This document shows, piece after piece, positions 41,605-51,522 of a DNA stretch of 64,000 nt. The position numbers and the translations under genes are program-made. Position 1 is the stretch's first letter. Every line of letters starts with the position of its first letter. This DNA comes from Nonomuraea typhae. GTDB lineage: Bacteria > Actinomycetota > Actinomycetes > Streptosporangiales > Streptosporangiaceae. The notes under the pieces are model-generated. The model searched no databases and was not told the origin of the DNA. It worked only from the letters and a program-made list of their open reading frames with translations. The stretch covers positions 1 through 64,000 of the forward strand of contig NZ_VRLV01000014.1 in the NCBI RefSeq assembly GCF_009760925.1. Direction: 5' to 3'.

Positions 41605-43790
41605 TCCGCCATCGGCCGCACGGCTCCGGGCACCCGTACGCGGAGACCGAGGACCAGCGCGTGCCCGCCGAGCCCCTGGCCGGGGAAGCGGTGGACCTGC
41701 GGGTCCGGGCGTCGGCCAAGGTGACGGCCGTGGTGTGCGAGTGGCATGAGGAAGGTGCCCAGCCCATCACGCTCACGCTGGCTCCGGCCGACGCCGGGCG
41801 CGCGGCGGAGGGCGAGCCGGACGGCGGGCATCTGGCCGCCGCCCAGGCCAGGGCGGCTCGGGCGGCCGCCGGGTCGTGGCGTGTGCGCACCGGGAAGCTG
41901 GAGGCGGGGAAGCGGTACCGCTACCGGTTCCTGGCGACCCTGGAGGACGGCGCGAGCCGTACGACGAAGTGGTTCGAGACCTCGGCGGCCGTGTGGCGGG
42001 AGACGGGCGGGAAGCTGCACGGCGACCGGATCGTGCCGGGCAGTGTGCGCTGGCTGGCCGACGTCCATGGCGTGCGCCGGGTTCGCTTCGAGATGGAGCT
42101 GGGCGAGAAGGCGCACGTGGTGGGGTTCGGTGAGCGGTTCGACGCCGTGGACCAGCGTGGCCGGGAGCTGGACGCGGTGGTGTTCGAGCAGTACAAGAGC
42201 CAGGGAGAGCACGGGCGGACCTACCTGCCGATGCCGTTCGCCCTGGTGGTCGACGGCCGGGACACCTGGGGCTTCCACGTGGTCACCAGCCGCAGGACCT
42301 GGTACGCGATCGGCGCGACGATCCGGGTCGAGGCCGAGGTGGGCCCCGAGGCGGAGCTGGCCGTGAGCACCTACGCCGGCACTCCGGCCCAGGTGCTGGA
42401 CGCCTTCCTCGACGACGCCGGCCGTCCCGGCGAGCTGCCGGAGTGGGTGTTCCGGCTGTGGGCCAGCGGCAACGAGTGGAACACCCAGCAGCGCGTGATG
42501 GCCGAGATGGACCTGCATCGCGAGCACGACATCCCGGTCGGCGCGCTGGTCATCGAGGCGTGGAGCGACGAGAGCACGTTCACCGCCTTCCGCGGCGCCG
42601 AGTACGAGCCCTCCGAGGAGCCGCACCGGTACGCGGACTACACCTTCCCGGCGGACGGCCCGTGGCCGGATCCCAAGGGCATGGTGGACGAGCTGCACGA
42701 ACGTGACATCAAGGTCCTGCTGTGGCAGATCCCGCTGCAGAAGATGCGCCCGCACCCCAAGCATCAGGCGGCGGTCGACGCCCGGCAGCTAGCCGAGCGC
42801 GGCTACGGGGTCAAGGAGGCCGATGGGCGGCCCTACCGCAACCGCGGCTGGTGGTTCCCGCTGGCGCTGATGCCCGATCTGTCCGCCGGGGAGGTGCGCG
42901 ACTGGTGGACGGCCAAGCGCCGCTACCTGGTCGAGGAGGTCGGCGTCGACGGGTTCAAGACCGACGGCGGCGAGCACGCCTGGGGTTACGACCTGCGGTA
43001 TGCCGACGGCCGTTCCGGCGCGGAGGGCAACGGGTTGTTCCCCGTGCACTATGCGCGGGCCTTCGGCGACCTGCTCAGGCAGTACGGCAAGGCCCCGGTC
43101 ACCTTCAGCCGCGCCGGGTTCACCGGCTCGCAGCCGCACGGCGCGTTCTGGGCCGGCGACGAGGACTCGACCTGGCAGGCGTTCCGGAACTCGATCCGGG
43201 CCGGGATCACCGCCTCGGCCTGCGGGATCGTGTATTGGGGCTGGGATCTGGCCGGGTTCTCCGGCGAGGTGCCCTCGGCCGAGTTGTACCTGCGTGCCGC
43301 GGGCGCCTCGTGCTTCATGCCGATCATGCAGTACCACTCGGAGTTCAACCACCACCGCACGCCGTCGCGCGATCGCACGCCGTGGAACGTGGCCGAGCGC
43401 ACCGGGGACCAGCGGGTGCTGCCGGTGTTCCGCGCGCTGGCCAAGATGCGCGAGCGGCTCGTGCCGTACCTGGTGGAGGAGGCGCGCAAGGCGGTCGGCG
43501 GCGGGGCGCCGCTCATGCGGGGGCTGTTCTTCGACCACCCGGACGACCCTGCGGTCTGGCGTCATCCGCTGCAGTACAAGCTGGGTGACGCGTTGCTGGT
43601 CGCCCCGGTCACCGAGCCTGACGTTTCGGAAATTTCGGTCTATCTCCCTGAAGGCACGTGGGTCCATGTGTGGACCGGCACGCGCCTGACCGGCGGGCAG
43701 GAGGTCACGCTGCCCGCGCTCCTCGCCCATCCGCCGGTGCTCTGCGCTGCCGAGCGCTGGCCCGATCTCGCCACAGTCTTCTCTGCTTGA
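41601..43790 (+). CDS. intracellular GH31 enzyme, probable 1,3-alpha-isomaltosidase
   Basis: 729-residue GH31 protein without signal peptide. The nucleophile Asp is in DGFKTDGGEHAWG (about residue 454) and the acid/base Asp in FWAGDEDSTWQ (about 520); FRLWASGNEWNTQ and GWDLAGFSGEVPSAELY line the active site. The GFKTDGGE form and cytosolic location fit Kfla1895, which cuts the alpha-1,3 bonds of CNN to give isomaltose, and the gene is immediately followed and preceded by partner enzymes of that pathway. ATGA overlap with the GH15 gene. The alternative is another GH31 alpha-glucosidase specificity. Confidence 0.82.
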   Translation: MIRHRPHGSGHPYAETEDQRVPAEPLAGEAVDLRVRASAKVTAVVCEWHEEGAQPITLTLAPADAGRAAEGEPDGGHLAAAQARAARAAAGSWRVRTGKLEAGKRYRYRFLATLEDGASRTTKWFETSAAVWRETGGKLHGDRIVPGSVRWLADVHGVRRVRFEMELGEKAHVVGFGERFDAVDQRGRELDAVVFEQYKSQGEHGRTYLPMPFALVVDGRDTWGFHVVTSRRTWYAIGATIRVEAEVGPEAELAVSTYAGTPAQVLDAFLDDAGRPGELPEWVFRLWASGNEWNTQQRVMAEMDLHREHDIPVGALVIEAWSDESTFTAFRGAEYEPSEEPHRYADYTFPADGPWPDPKGMVDELHERDIKVLLWQIPLQKMRPHPKHQAAVDARQLAERGYGVKEADGRPYRNRGWWFPLALMPDLSAGEVRDWWTAKRRYLVEEVGVDGFKTDGGEHAWGYDLRYADGRSGAEGNGLFPVHYARAFGDLLRQYGKAPVTFSRAGFTGSQPHGAFWAGDEDSTWQAFRNSIRAGITASACGIVYWGWDLAGFSGEVPSAELYLRAAGASCFMPIMQYHSEFNHHRTPSRDRTPWNVAERTGDQRVLPVFRALAKMRERLVPYLVEEARKAVGGGAPLMRGLFFDHPDDPAVWRHPLQYKLGDALLVAPVTEPDVSEISVYLPEGTWVHVWTGTRLTGGQEVTLPALLAHPPVLCAAERWPDLATVFSA

Positions 43791-43804
43791 GAGGTGCACC
43801 ACCC

Positions 43805-46800
43805 GTGTTGCGTTTACGGTCGGGCGTCGTCGTCGCGGCGATCGTCCTGCTGGCCTCCCTCGTCACCGTCCCCGCCTACGCCCTCGACGGCGTCTACCAC
43901 AACCCGACCGGCATCGACGAGCTGTACTCCAGCGAGCCCCACGAGCGCTCGCCGCGCGATCCGATGGCCGGGGAGGCGGTGACGGTCAAGGTCACGACCT
44001 GGCCGATCGAGCCCGGCCAGACGGTCTGGGCCACCTGGACCAAGAACGGCGTCAACCAGACGCCGGTCGGCGCCGCCTGGGACTACAACAGCGGCAACAA
44101 CAGCTACTGGAAGATCAACCTGGGTTCCTTCGCCCGGGGAGACAAGATCAGCTACACGGTCAACGCCGACGTGAACGGGGGCGGGCAGAAGCAGATCGGC
44201 CCGTTCGCGTTCACGGTCACCTCGTGGAGCTCGCCGACGAACGTCACGAGCTTCACCAACAACGGCACGTCGGTAGACGTCACGACCGGCGACAGCGCGG
44301 GAAGCTTCACGCCGAAGATCCGCATCGCCTTCCCGGCCCCGGAGCGCTTCCGCACCCAGGTCGCCCCGAACGGCCAGGGCCTGACCGTCTCCGGCGCCTC
44401 CGGCTACACGGTCGCCGACTCGGCGAGCACGCTGACGCTCTCGACCAGCGCGCTCGTGCTGAAGATCCAGAAGTCGCCGTACCGGCTGTCGGTCTACAAG
44501 TCCGACGGCACCACGCTCATCACCCGCCAGGACGCCGCGAACCTGCGCTGGGCCAGCGACGGCGCCACCACGGTCACCAAGATCGAGGACGCCTACGCCT
44601 CCCCGTCGGGCGAGCGCTTCGAGGGGTACGGCGAGCGGTACGACCGCCTCGACCAGCGCGGTACCGAGGTGCACAACTACGTCTACAACCAGTACCGCGA
44701 CCAGGGCGCCACCCGGCGCACTTACCTGAGCGTGCCCTTCTTCCTGAACTCGGCCGGCTACGGCGTCCACGTGAACAGCAACCGCTATGCCCGCTTCGCC
44801 CCCGGTGACCGGGCGGTCTTCACCGTGGACACCGGCGGCGCCCTGAACTCCACCCTCGACTACCACCTCTTCACCGGCACCCCGGCGAAGATCGTGGACG
44901 ACTACACCGCGGTCACCGGCCGCCCGCAGTTGCCGCCGAAGTGGGCCTTCGGCGTGTGGATGTCGGCCAACGAGTGGAACACCCAGGCCGAGGTCGAGAG
45001 CGAGCTGGACAAGGTCACCACCAACAAGATCCCGCACACCGCCCTGGTGCTGGAGCAGTGGAGCGACGAGGCCACGTTCTACGTGTGGCACGGCGCCACC
45101 TACACGCCGACGGCCGGCAGCGGCAAGCTCGCCTACAACAACCTGACCTTCCCGGCGGGCACCGCGTGGCAGAACCCGAAGGCGATGGTCACCAACGCCC
45201 ACAACAAGGGCGTCAAGGTGATCCTGTGGCAGATCCCGGTGTTCAAGGAGAACTTCGACAGCAACCCGCCGACCGCCCCGCAGCAGCACCTCAACGACAA
45301 AAGCTACGCGCAAGCCCAGGGCTATGTCGTGAAAAATCCGACCAACGGCCCGTATCGCATCCCCACCGGTCAGTGGTTCGGCGACAGCATGGTCCCCGAC
45401 TTCACCAGCACGGCCGCGACCACCTGGTGGATGAGCAAGCGCGACTACCTCATGGACGAGGTGGGCATCGACGGCTTCAAGACCGACGGCAGCGAGGCGA
45501 TCTTCGGCCGGGGCGTGCAGTTCGCCGACGGCCGCAAGGGCGACGAGATGCACAACGCCTACCCCAACAGCTACACCGGCGCCTACAACGCCTACGTCAA
45601 GGGCAAGAACCCGCAGAACACCGTCTTCAGCCGGGCCGGAACCACCGGCGCCCAGGCCAACTCGATCTTCTGGGCCGGCGACCAGAACTCCAGCTTCGCC
45701 GCCTTCCAGGAGGCGGTCCGGGCGATGATCTCGGCGGGCCAGTCCGGCGTGCCGTACACCGCCTGGGACCTCGCGGGCTTCACCGGCGACTTCCCGAGCG
45801 CGGAGCTGTATCTGCGCAGCGCGGCGCAGGCGGTGTTCTCGCCGGTCATGCAGTACCACTCGGAGAAGGCCAATCCGTCGGTCTCCGAGGCGCGCACGCC
45901 GTGGAACGTGCAGGCGCGCACCGGCGACACCTCCGTGGTGCCGGCGTTCCGCAAGTTCGCCAACGTGCGGATGAACCTGATCCCCTACCTGTACACCGAG
46001 GCCAAGGCGAGCTCGGTCACGGGCGCGCCGATGATGCGGGCGATGAGCTTCGCCTTCCCCGGTGACGCCACGGCCGCGGCGCAGGACCAGCAGTACATGT
46101 TCGGCTCGCAGCTGCTCGTGGCCCCGGTCACCGCGCAGGGCGCGAGCTCGAGGAACGTCTACCTGCCCGCAGGCGAGTGGTACGACCTGTGGAACGGCGG
46201 CCGCTTCACCGGCCCCGGCACCAAGACCTACACCGCGGGCCTGGACACGATCCCGGTCTACGCCAAGCCTGGGGCGATCCTGCCGCTGAACCTCAACGCC
46301 GACTACCAGCTCGGCGGCGAGATCGGCAACAGCGTCTCCGCCTACACCAACCTCACTTTCCGGATTTATCCGGCGGGGTCGACGTCGTACTCGTATGTCG
46401 AGGATGCGGCGGGGGCCAGCCGTACCATCTCCAGCGCAGAGAACTGGGGCGCGCACACGGCCACGATCACGGTTCCCGCGCTGACCACCACGAGCACGCT
46501 GCAGGTGGCCTCGACCAAGCCCAGCACGGTCACCGGCGCGAGCGCCCGGGCCACGCTCGCCGACCTCAAGGCGGCGGGTGAAGGCTGGTGGTGGGACCCG
46601 GTCCAGCAGCTCACCCACGTCAAGCTGGCCAGTGCGACCGGCAACCGGACCGTCGTGCTCAACGGCGTGGACAAGGCCGCCTACGAGGCCGAGTTCGCCG
46701 CCGGGACCGGCACGAGCACCAACAACGACCACCCCGGCTACACCGGCACCGGCTTCGTGGACGGCTTCGCGCAGGCCGGCGACGCGGTCACCTTCCAGGT

Positions 46801-47044
46801 CAAGGCGGACGCCGCGGGCAGCCACCAGCTGAGGTTCCGCTACTCCACCACGGTCGCGGCCACGCGCACGGTCTACGTGGACGGCGTCTCGGCCGGCACG
46901 CTCTCGCTGCCCGCGCAGCCGAACTGGGACACCTGGGGTACGGCGACGCTGCCGGTCACGCTGACGGCCGGAGCGCACACCATCAAGATCGAATACGCGA
47001 GCAACGGGATCAACCTCGACAACCTGGTGGTGGCCCGGCCATGA
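43805..47044 (+). CDS. secreted GH31 transferase with CBM35, probable 3-alpha-isomaltosyltransferase
   Basis: 1079-residue exported enzyme. A signal peptide ends near AYA-LD (about residue 26). The GH31 catalytic region has the nucleophile in DGFKTDGSEAIF (about 560) and the acid/base in FWAGDQNSSF (about 626). A C-terminal CBM35-like module starts near residue 955 (AEFAAGTGTST...DHPGYTGTGFVDGF...LDNLVV). The catalytic core is clearly paralogous to the cytosolic GH31 next door, which suggests the same isomaltosyl-recognising subsites; hence the assignment to the CtsY-type 3-alpha-isomaltosyltransferase that closes CNN. GTG 43805 lies 10 bases after GAGAGG. Stop overlaps the next ATG. Confidence 0.75.
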   Translation: MLRLRSGVVVAAIVLLASLVTVPAYALDGVYHNPTGIDELYSSEPHERSPRDPMAGEAVTVKVTTWPIEPGQTVWATWTKNGVNQTPVGAAWDYNSGNNSYWKINLGSFARGDKISYTVNADVNGGGQKQIGPFAFTVTSWSSPTNVTSFTNNGTSVDVTTGDSAGSFTPKIRIAFPAPERFRTQVAPNGQGLTVSGASGYTVADSASTLTLSTSALVLKIQKSPYRLSVYKSDGTTLITRQDAANLRWASDGATTVTKIEDAYASPSGERFEGYGERYDRLDQRGTEVHNYVYNQYRDQGATRRTYLSVPFFLNSAGYGVHVNSNRYARFAPGDRAVFTVDTGGALNSTLDYHLFTGTPAKIVDDYTAVTGRPQLPPKWAFGVWMSANEWNTQAEVESELDKVTTNKIPHTALVLEQWSDEATFYVWHGATYTPTAGSGKLAYNNLTFPAGTAWQNPKAMVTNAHNKGVKVILWQIPVFKENFDSNPPTAPQQHLNDKSYAQAQGYVVKNPTNGPYRIPTGQWFGDSMVPDFTSTAATTWWMSKRDYLMDEVGIDGFKTDGSEAIFGRGVQFADGRKGDEMHNAYPNSYTGAYNAYVKGKNPQNTVFSRAGTTGAQANSIFWAGDQNSSFAAFQEAVRAMISAGQSGVPYTAWDLAGFTGDFPSAELYLRSAAQAVFSPVMQYHSEKANPSVSEARTPWNVQARTGDTSVVPAFRKFANVRMNLIPYLYTEAKASSVTGAPMMRAMSFAFPGDATAAAQDQQYMFGSQLLVAPVTAQGASSRNVYLPAGEWYDLWNGGRFTGPGTKTYTAGLDTIPVYAKPGAILPLNLNADYQLGGEIGNSVSAYTNLTFRIYPAGSTSYSYVEDAAGASRTISSAENWGAHTATITVPALTTTSTLQVASTKPSTVTGASARATLADLKAAGEGWWWDPVQQLTHVKLASATGNRTVVLNGVDKAAYEAEFAAGTGTSTNNDHPGYTGTGFVDGFAQAGDAVTFQVKADAAGSHQLRFRYSTTVAATRTVYVDGVSAGTLSLPAQPNWDTWGTATLPVTLTAGAHTIKIEYASNGINLDNLVVARP

Positions 47045-49872
47045 GACGCGCCTCGATCCTGCTCCTCACGCTGCTGGCCCCGCTCCTGGTCGCCCTGCCC
47101 GCGCACGCGGCGGTGCAGCGGGTCCAGTTCACCAGCGGCTCGGCCTACCTGATCGCCGAATTCCTGGACGACGACCTGGTCCACTTCGAGCTGGCCGGCG
47201 GGGCCGGCCCGGGCACCGGGTCGCCGCTGTTCACCACGCCCCAGATCGCCAAGAAGGACTACACGGGCCCGACGAGCTTCAACCAGTCGGGCAACACGCT
47301 GACCACGGCGTCGATGAAGGTCGAGGTGACCCCGGGCACGCTGTGCGTGAAGGTCTCCGACCCCACGCGGCTGCTGTACGAGGCGTGCCCGCGCAACCTG
47401 GCGCAGGCGTGGAAGGGCCTGACCGTCACCAAGGGGCAGATCCAGAACGCCTACGGGCTCGGCGAGCAGTTCTTCATGGGCGGCAGCGCCGACGGCGACT
47501 GGGTCGGCCGCGCCCGCACGCCGGGCGGCGCCTACGGCAACGCCATGGTCTACGACACCGACAACGGCCCGGTGGGCAACGCCCAGATCCCGGTGCTGTT
47601 CGCGGTGGGCGCGGCCAACCTCAACTACGGCCTCCTGCTCGACCAGGTCTACAAGCAGGAGTGGAACCTGACCGGGGACCCGTGGACCGTGGACACGTGG
47701 GGCGACCAGCTGCGCTGGTACACGATGACCGGGGCCGACCTGCCCGACCTGCGCAAGGACTACATGGAGCTGACCGGCCGCCCGCCGGTGCCGCCCAAGA
47801 AGGCGCTCGGCCTGTGGGTCTCGGAGTTCGGCTACGACAACTGGGCCGAGGTCGACAACCGGCTGAACGGCCTGCGCACGGCGAAGTTCCCGGTGGACGG
47901 CTTCGTGCTGGACCTGCCGTGGTTCGGCGGCGTGACCGCCGGTTCCGACAACACCCGCATGGGCACACTTTCCTGGGATTTATCGGCCTTCCCCAACCCA
48001 TCGGCCGCTATTTCCGATTATCAGGCGAACAAGGGCATCGGCCTGATGACCATCGAGGAGTCCTACGTCGGCAAGAACCTGCCCGAACACGCCGACCTGG
48101 CCTCCCGCGGCTACCTCAACCGAGCCGGCTGCGCCACCTGCGCCCCCGTCTACCTCACCACCAACGACTGGTGGGGCCGCGGCGGCATGATCGACTGGAC
48201 CCAGGACGCCGCCGGCGACTACTGGCACACCACCAAGCGCAAGCCGCTCATCGACCAGGGCATCCAGGGCCACTGGCTGGACCTCGGCGAACCCGAGATG
48301 TACGACGGCAACGACTGGACCGCCGGAGTCCTGCCCGGCAAGCACGCCCACGCCGACTACCACAACGTCTACAACCTCAAGTGGGCCGAGAGCATCGCCC
48401 GCGGCTACGCCAACGGCACCACCAAGCGCCCCTTCATGCTGGCCCGCTCCGGCGCCGCCGGCATGCAGCGGTACGGCGTGGCCATGTGGTCGGCCGACAT
48501 CGGCTCCAAGCTGACCGCGCTGGCCCAGCAGCAGAACGTCCAGATGCACATGTCGATGTCCGGGATCGACTACTTCGGCTCCGACATCGGCGGCTTCCGG
48601 CGCGAGATGCTCGACTCCGACCTCAACGAGCTCTACACGCAGTGGCTGGCCAACGGCGCCTGGTTCGAGGTGCCGGTCCGCCCGCACACCGAGAACCTGT
48701 GCAACTGCGCGCAGACCTCCCCCGACAAGATCGGCCATGTGGCCAGCAACCTCGCCAACCTCCGCCAGAGGTATGAGCTCACGCCCTACTACTACTCGCT
48801 GGCGCACCGGGCCAACCGGACCGGCGAGCCGGTGGTGCCGCCGCTGGTCTACCACTACCAGAACGACCCGAACGTGCGGGAGATGGGCAGCGAGAAGCTC
48901 ATCGGCCGTGACCTGCTGGTCGGCGTCGTGGCGGGCAAGAACGAGCGCAAGCGGAACATGTACCTGCCGGCCGGCACGTGGTTCGACCACCACACGGGCG
49001 AGAAGCTCACCAGCACGGGACAGTGGTTCAACGACCGGCCGCTGTGGACGGGCGGCGAGTTCAAGCTGCCCGCCTTCGCCAGGGCCGGGGCGATCATCCC
49101 CAAGATGTTCGTGGACGACAAGACCATGAACGTGCTGGGCAAGCGGACCGACGCCTCGACCAGGAACGAGCTGGTCGCCCGGGTGTACGCCGATGCCACG
49201 TCCACGAACTTCACCCTCTACGAAGATGATGGGGCGACCACGGCCTACCAGGGCGGCGCCGTCCGCACGACACAGCTCAGCCAGCAGCTCAGCGGCTCGA
49301 CCGCGACCGTCACCGTGGCCGCGGCGAGCGGCACCTACACCGGCGCGCCGGGCTCACGGCAGAACGTGATCGAGCTGGTCACCGAGACGCAGGCGTCGGC
49401 GCTCACGCTCAACGGCACCGCGCTCACCCAGCACCCCACCAAGGCCGCCTTCGACGCCGCCGCCAGCGGCTGGTACAACGCCGGAGGCAACCTGGTCGTG
49501 GCCAAGTCGGCCGGAGTGAGCGTCACCACGGCCAAGACGTTCGCGTTCACGCTCGGCCAGGCGCCGGTCTCGGTGACGTTCTCCTGCGCCAACGGCACCA
49601 CCACGCCCGGCCAGTCCGTCTACGCCGTGGGCAGCGTCCCGCAGCTGGGCACCTGGTCGGTGGCGAGCGCGGTCAAGCTGTCGCCCACGGCGTACCCGAC
49701 GTGGACCGGCACGATCGGCAAGCTGCCGCCGAACACCACGGTCGAGTGGAAGTGCGTCAAACGCCAGGAGGCGAACTTCCCCGACACCGCCGACCAGTGG
49801 CAACCGGGTGCGAACAGCACCTTCACCACGCCGGCTACCGGAAGCGGAGGAACCACCACCGGAGCCTTCTGA
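47041..49872 (+). CDS. secreted GH31 enzyme with C-terminal CBM20, probable 6-alpha-glucosyltransferase
   Basis: 943-residue exported enzyme with a signal peptide ending AHA-AV (about residue 24). The GH31 nucleophile is in GHWLDLGEPEMYDG (about 414) and the acid/base candidate in MWSADIGS (about 484). The C-terminus is a starch-binding CBM20-like domain (about 840-935: VSVTFSCANGTTT, VYAVGSVPQLGTWS, VEWKCVKR). Starch binding and a different catalytic subtype from its upstream neighbour suggest the CtsZ-type 6-alpha-glucosyltransferase that makes isomaltosyl ends on maltooligosaccharides. It is translationally coupled to the isomaltosyltransferase gene, and a strong terminator closes the operon. 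Confidence 0.72.
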   Translation: MRRASILLLTLLAPLLVALPAHAAVQRVQFTSGSAYLIAEFLDDDLVHFELAGGAGPGTGSPLFTTPQIAKKDYTGPTSFNQSGNTLTTASMKVEVTPGTLCVKVSDPTRLLYEACPRNLAQAWKGLTVTKGQIQNAYGLGEQFFMGGSADGDWVGRARTPGGAYGNAMVYDTDNGPVGNAQIPVLFAVGAANLNYGLLLDQVYKQEWNLTGDPWTVDTWGDQLRWYTMTGADLPDLRKDYMELTGRPPVPPKKALGLWVSEFGYDNWAEVDNRLNGLRTAKFPVDGFVLDLPWFGGVTAGSDNTRMGTLSWDLSAFPNPSAAISDYQANKGIGLMTIEESYVGKNLPEHADLASRGYLNRAGCATCAPVYLTTNDWWGRGGMIDWTQDAAGDYWHTTKRKPLIDQGIQGHWLDLGEPEMYDGNDWTAGVLPGKHAHADYHNVYNLKWAESIARGYANGTTKRPFMLARSGAAGMQRYGVAMWSADIGSKLTALAQQQNVQMHMSMSGIDYFGSDIGGFRREMLDSDLNELYTQWLANGAWFEVPVRPHTENLCNCAQTSPDKIGHVASNLANLRQRYELTPYYYSLAHRANRTGEPVVPPLVYHYQNDPNVREMGSEKLIGRDLLVGVVAGKNERKRNMYLPAGTWFDHHTGEKLTSTGQWFNDRPLWTGGEFKLPAFARAGAIIPKMFVDDKTMNVLGKRTDASTRNELVARVYADATSTNFTLYEDDGATTAYQGGAVRTTQLSQQLSGSTATVTVAAASGTYTGAPGSRQNVIELVTETQASALTLNGTALTQHPTKAAFDAAASGWYNAGGNLVVAKSAGVSVTTAKTFAFTLGQAPVSVTFSCANGTTTPGQSVYAVGSVPQLGTWSVASAVKLSPTAYPTWTGTIGKLPPNTTVEWKCVKRQEANFPDTADQWQPGANSTFTTPATGSGGTTTGAF

Positions 49873-49876
49873 CAGG

Positions 49877-49909
49877 AGCGGGCGCCCGCCGCCAAGGCGG
49901 GCGCCCGCT
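49877..49909 (+). terminator. terminator of the sugar operon
   Basis: Perfect 14-bp stem AGCGGGCGCCCGCC with a 5-base loop, 4 bases after the last stop codon of the operon. Confidence 0.88.
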
Positions 49910-49956
49910 TCATGAATCCCGCGTGCCCGGCACGCTGCGGTGTTAGCGTGGAAGGC

Positions 49957-51306
49957 GTGCTCGGCCCGGGGACCACACTCAACGACCGCTACCAGCTGAC
50001 CAGCCGGATCGGCGGTGGCGGCATGGGCGAGGTCTGGCGGGCCACCGACACCGTGCTCGGCCGCGAGGTCGCGGTCAAGGTGCTCAACCCCGCGCTGACC
50101 GACAACCCGACCTTCGCCCAGCGCTTCCAGAACGAGGCCCGCGCGATGGCCACCCTGCGCCACCCGGGCGTCGTGGACGTCTACGACTACGGCGTGGCCC
50201 ACGCCGCCGAGCGCGCGGTCAGCTTCCTGGTGATGGAGTACGTCCGCGGCGAATCGCTGGACAAGGCGCTCGACCGGGGCCCGCTCACCCCTGAGCACAC
50301 GATGCGCCTGGTCGCCGAGGTCGCCGACGCGCTGTCGGCCGCCCACGCGCAGGGCATCGTCCACCGCGACGTCAAGCCGGGTAACCTGCTGCTGCGCCCC
50401 GACGGCCGGGTGGCGCTGACCGACTTCGGCATCGCCCACTCCGCGTCCGCGGGCCAGCTCACCGCCACCGGCGCGATGCTCTGCTCGGCCGGCTACTGCG
50501 CCCCCGAGATGGCTACGGCCAGCGACGTCACGCCGTCCGTCGATCTCTACGCGCTGGGCGTGGTGGCCTACGAGTGCCTGACCGGGCGGCTGCCGTTCAG
50601 CGGCGACACCCCGGTGCAGATCATCTACAAGCACCTGCACCAGGCCGCGCCCACGCTGCCCGGCGACGTCCCGCCCGGCCCGCGGGCGGTGGTGTCCAGG
50701 TCGCTGGAGAAGACCCCCGACCGGCGCTGGGCCACGGCCGCCGAGATGGCCGGGGCCGCGCGCAGGGCCCTCGCCGACCCCGGGGCCGTCCTCGAGGCCG
50801 CCCCCCGGTCCGTCCCCGTTCCCGAGCCCGTCTCCGCGCCCATCCCCGAGCCCGTTTCCGGGCCCGTCCCCAGCCGGGGCCGCCGCCGGGCGCTGCTCGG
50901 CGCGGTCGCGGTCTCGGCCGCCGTGCTGGCCACCGCGGCCGTGGTCGGTTCCCTGTGGCTGCGCCCGGCCACCCCGCAGGAGCAGTCCAACTTCTTCGAG
51001 CCCGGCACCGCCAGTGTGGCCCCGCCGACCGTCCGCGAGCAGGTCAAGGGCAAACAGGCGGTGCCGCCTGTCAAAACCTCCCCCACGCCGAAGGCGACGC
51101 CCACGGCCAGCGGCCAGCCGACGACTCCCACGCCGCCGGCCCAGCCGACGCCGCCCTCGGCCACGCCCACCGTGGTGCCGACCCCCACCGAGGAGCCCAC
51201 CCCCACGGCCGAGCCGCCGACCTCGCCCGGCCCGGAGGAGCCCTCCGCCGAGCCGTCCAGCACGCCGGGCGAGATTCAGTGTGTGCGCGAACCCTGCCCC
51301 TCGTGA
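49957..51306 (+). CDS. transmembrane serine/threonine protein kinase
   Basis: 449-residue PknB-type kinase. The glycine loop IGGGGMGEVW, Lys in VAVKVL (about residue 40), HRDVKPGN (about 136) and TDFGIAHS are intact, so it should be active. A single membrane helix (about 310-332) follows a Pro/Val-rich linker, and the outside part is a low-complexity Pro/Thr tail ending in two cysteines (CVREPCPS), without PASTA repeats. In the activation segment CSAGYCAPE replaces the usual GTxxYxAPE. GTG 49957 was chosen because TAGCGT lies 7 bases upstream (leaderless); the longer frame overlaps the terminator. Confidence 0.92.
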   Translation: MLGPGTTLNDRYQLTSRIGGGGMGEVWRATDTVLGREVAVKVLNPALTDNPTFAQRFQNEARAMATLRHPGVVDVYDYGVAHAAERAVSFLVMEYVRGESLDKALDRGPLTPEHTMRLVAEVADALSAAHAQGIVHRDVKPGNLLLRPDGRVALTDFGIAHSASAGQLTATGAMLCSAGYCAPEMATASDVTPSVDLYALGVVAYECLTGRLPFSGDTPVQIIYKHLHQAAPTLPGDVPPGPRAVVSRSLEKTPDRRWATAAEMAGAARRALADPGAVLEAAPRSVPVPEPVSAPIPEPVSGPVPSRGRRRALLGAVAVSAAVLATAAVVGSLWLRPATPQEQSNFFEPGTASVAPPTVREQVKGKQAVPPVKTSPTPKATPTASGQPTTPTPPAQPTPPSATPTVVPTPTEEPTPTAEPPTSPGPEEPSAEPSSTPGEIQCVREPCPS

Positions 51307-51396
51307 GTGGTGTCCGGGCTCTGTTCCGTCCAGTGCATGTCCATGGTCATCAGTGCACCGGTGAACGGCCCGGCTGGGTATCTCTAAGCTTTCAGG

Positions 51397-51510
51397 GTGA
51401 CCACCGCACCGGACGGTCTGCGCGAAAGCCTCGAACACCGGCGTAAGCTGCAACGACGATCCGGCCGGAGCCAGCCGCCCAGGCAGGACGCGACCTTGCC
51501 CCGACCGTGA
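51397..51510 (+). CDS. possible small leaderless ORF, 37 residues
   Basis: Starts at GTG 51397, 6 bases after TAAGCT, and encodes a short, strongly basic peptide (VTTAPDGLRESLEHRRK...). Third-position GC is about 75%, lower than in confident genes. It may be a real small protein or a leader upstream of the gene at 51523. Not a recognised family. Confidence 0.3.
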   Translation: MTTAPDGLRESLEHRRKLQRRSGRSQPPRQDATLPRP

Positions 51511-51522
51511 GAAAGTGATCAC

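Noticed and set aside
43814..46978. 1054-codon frame antisense to the CBM35 enzyme
   Set aside because: Antisense shadow; the sense strand has a signal peptide, catalytic motifs and start/stop coupling.
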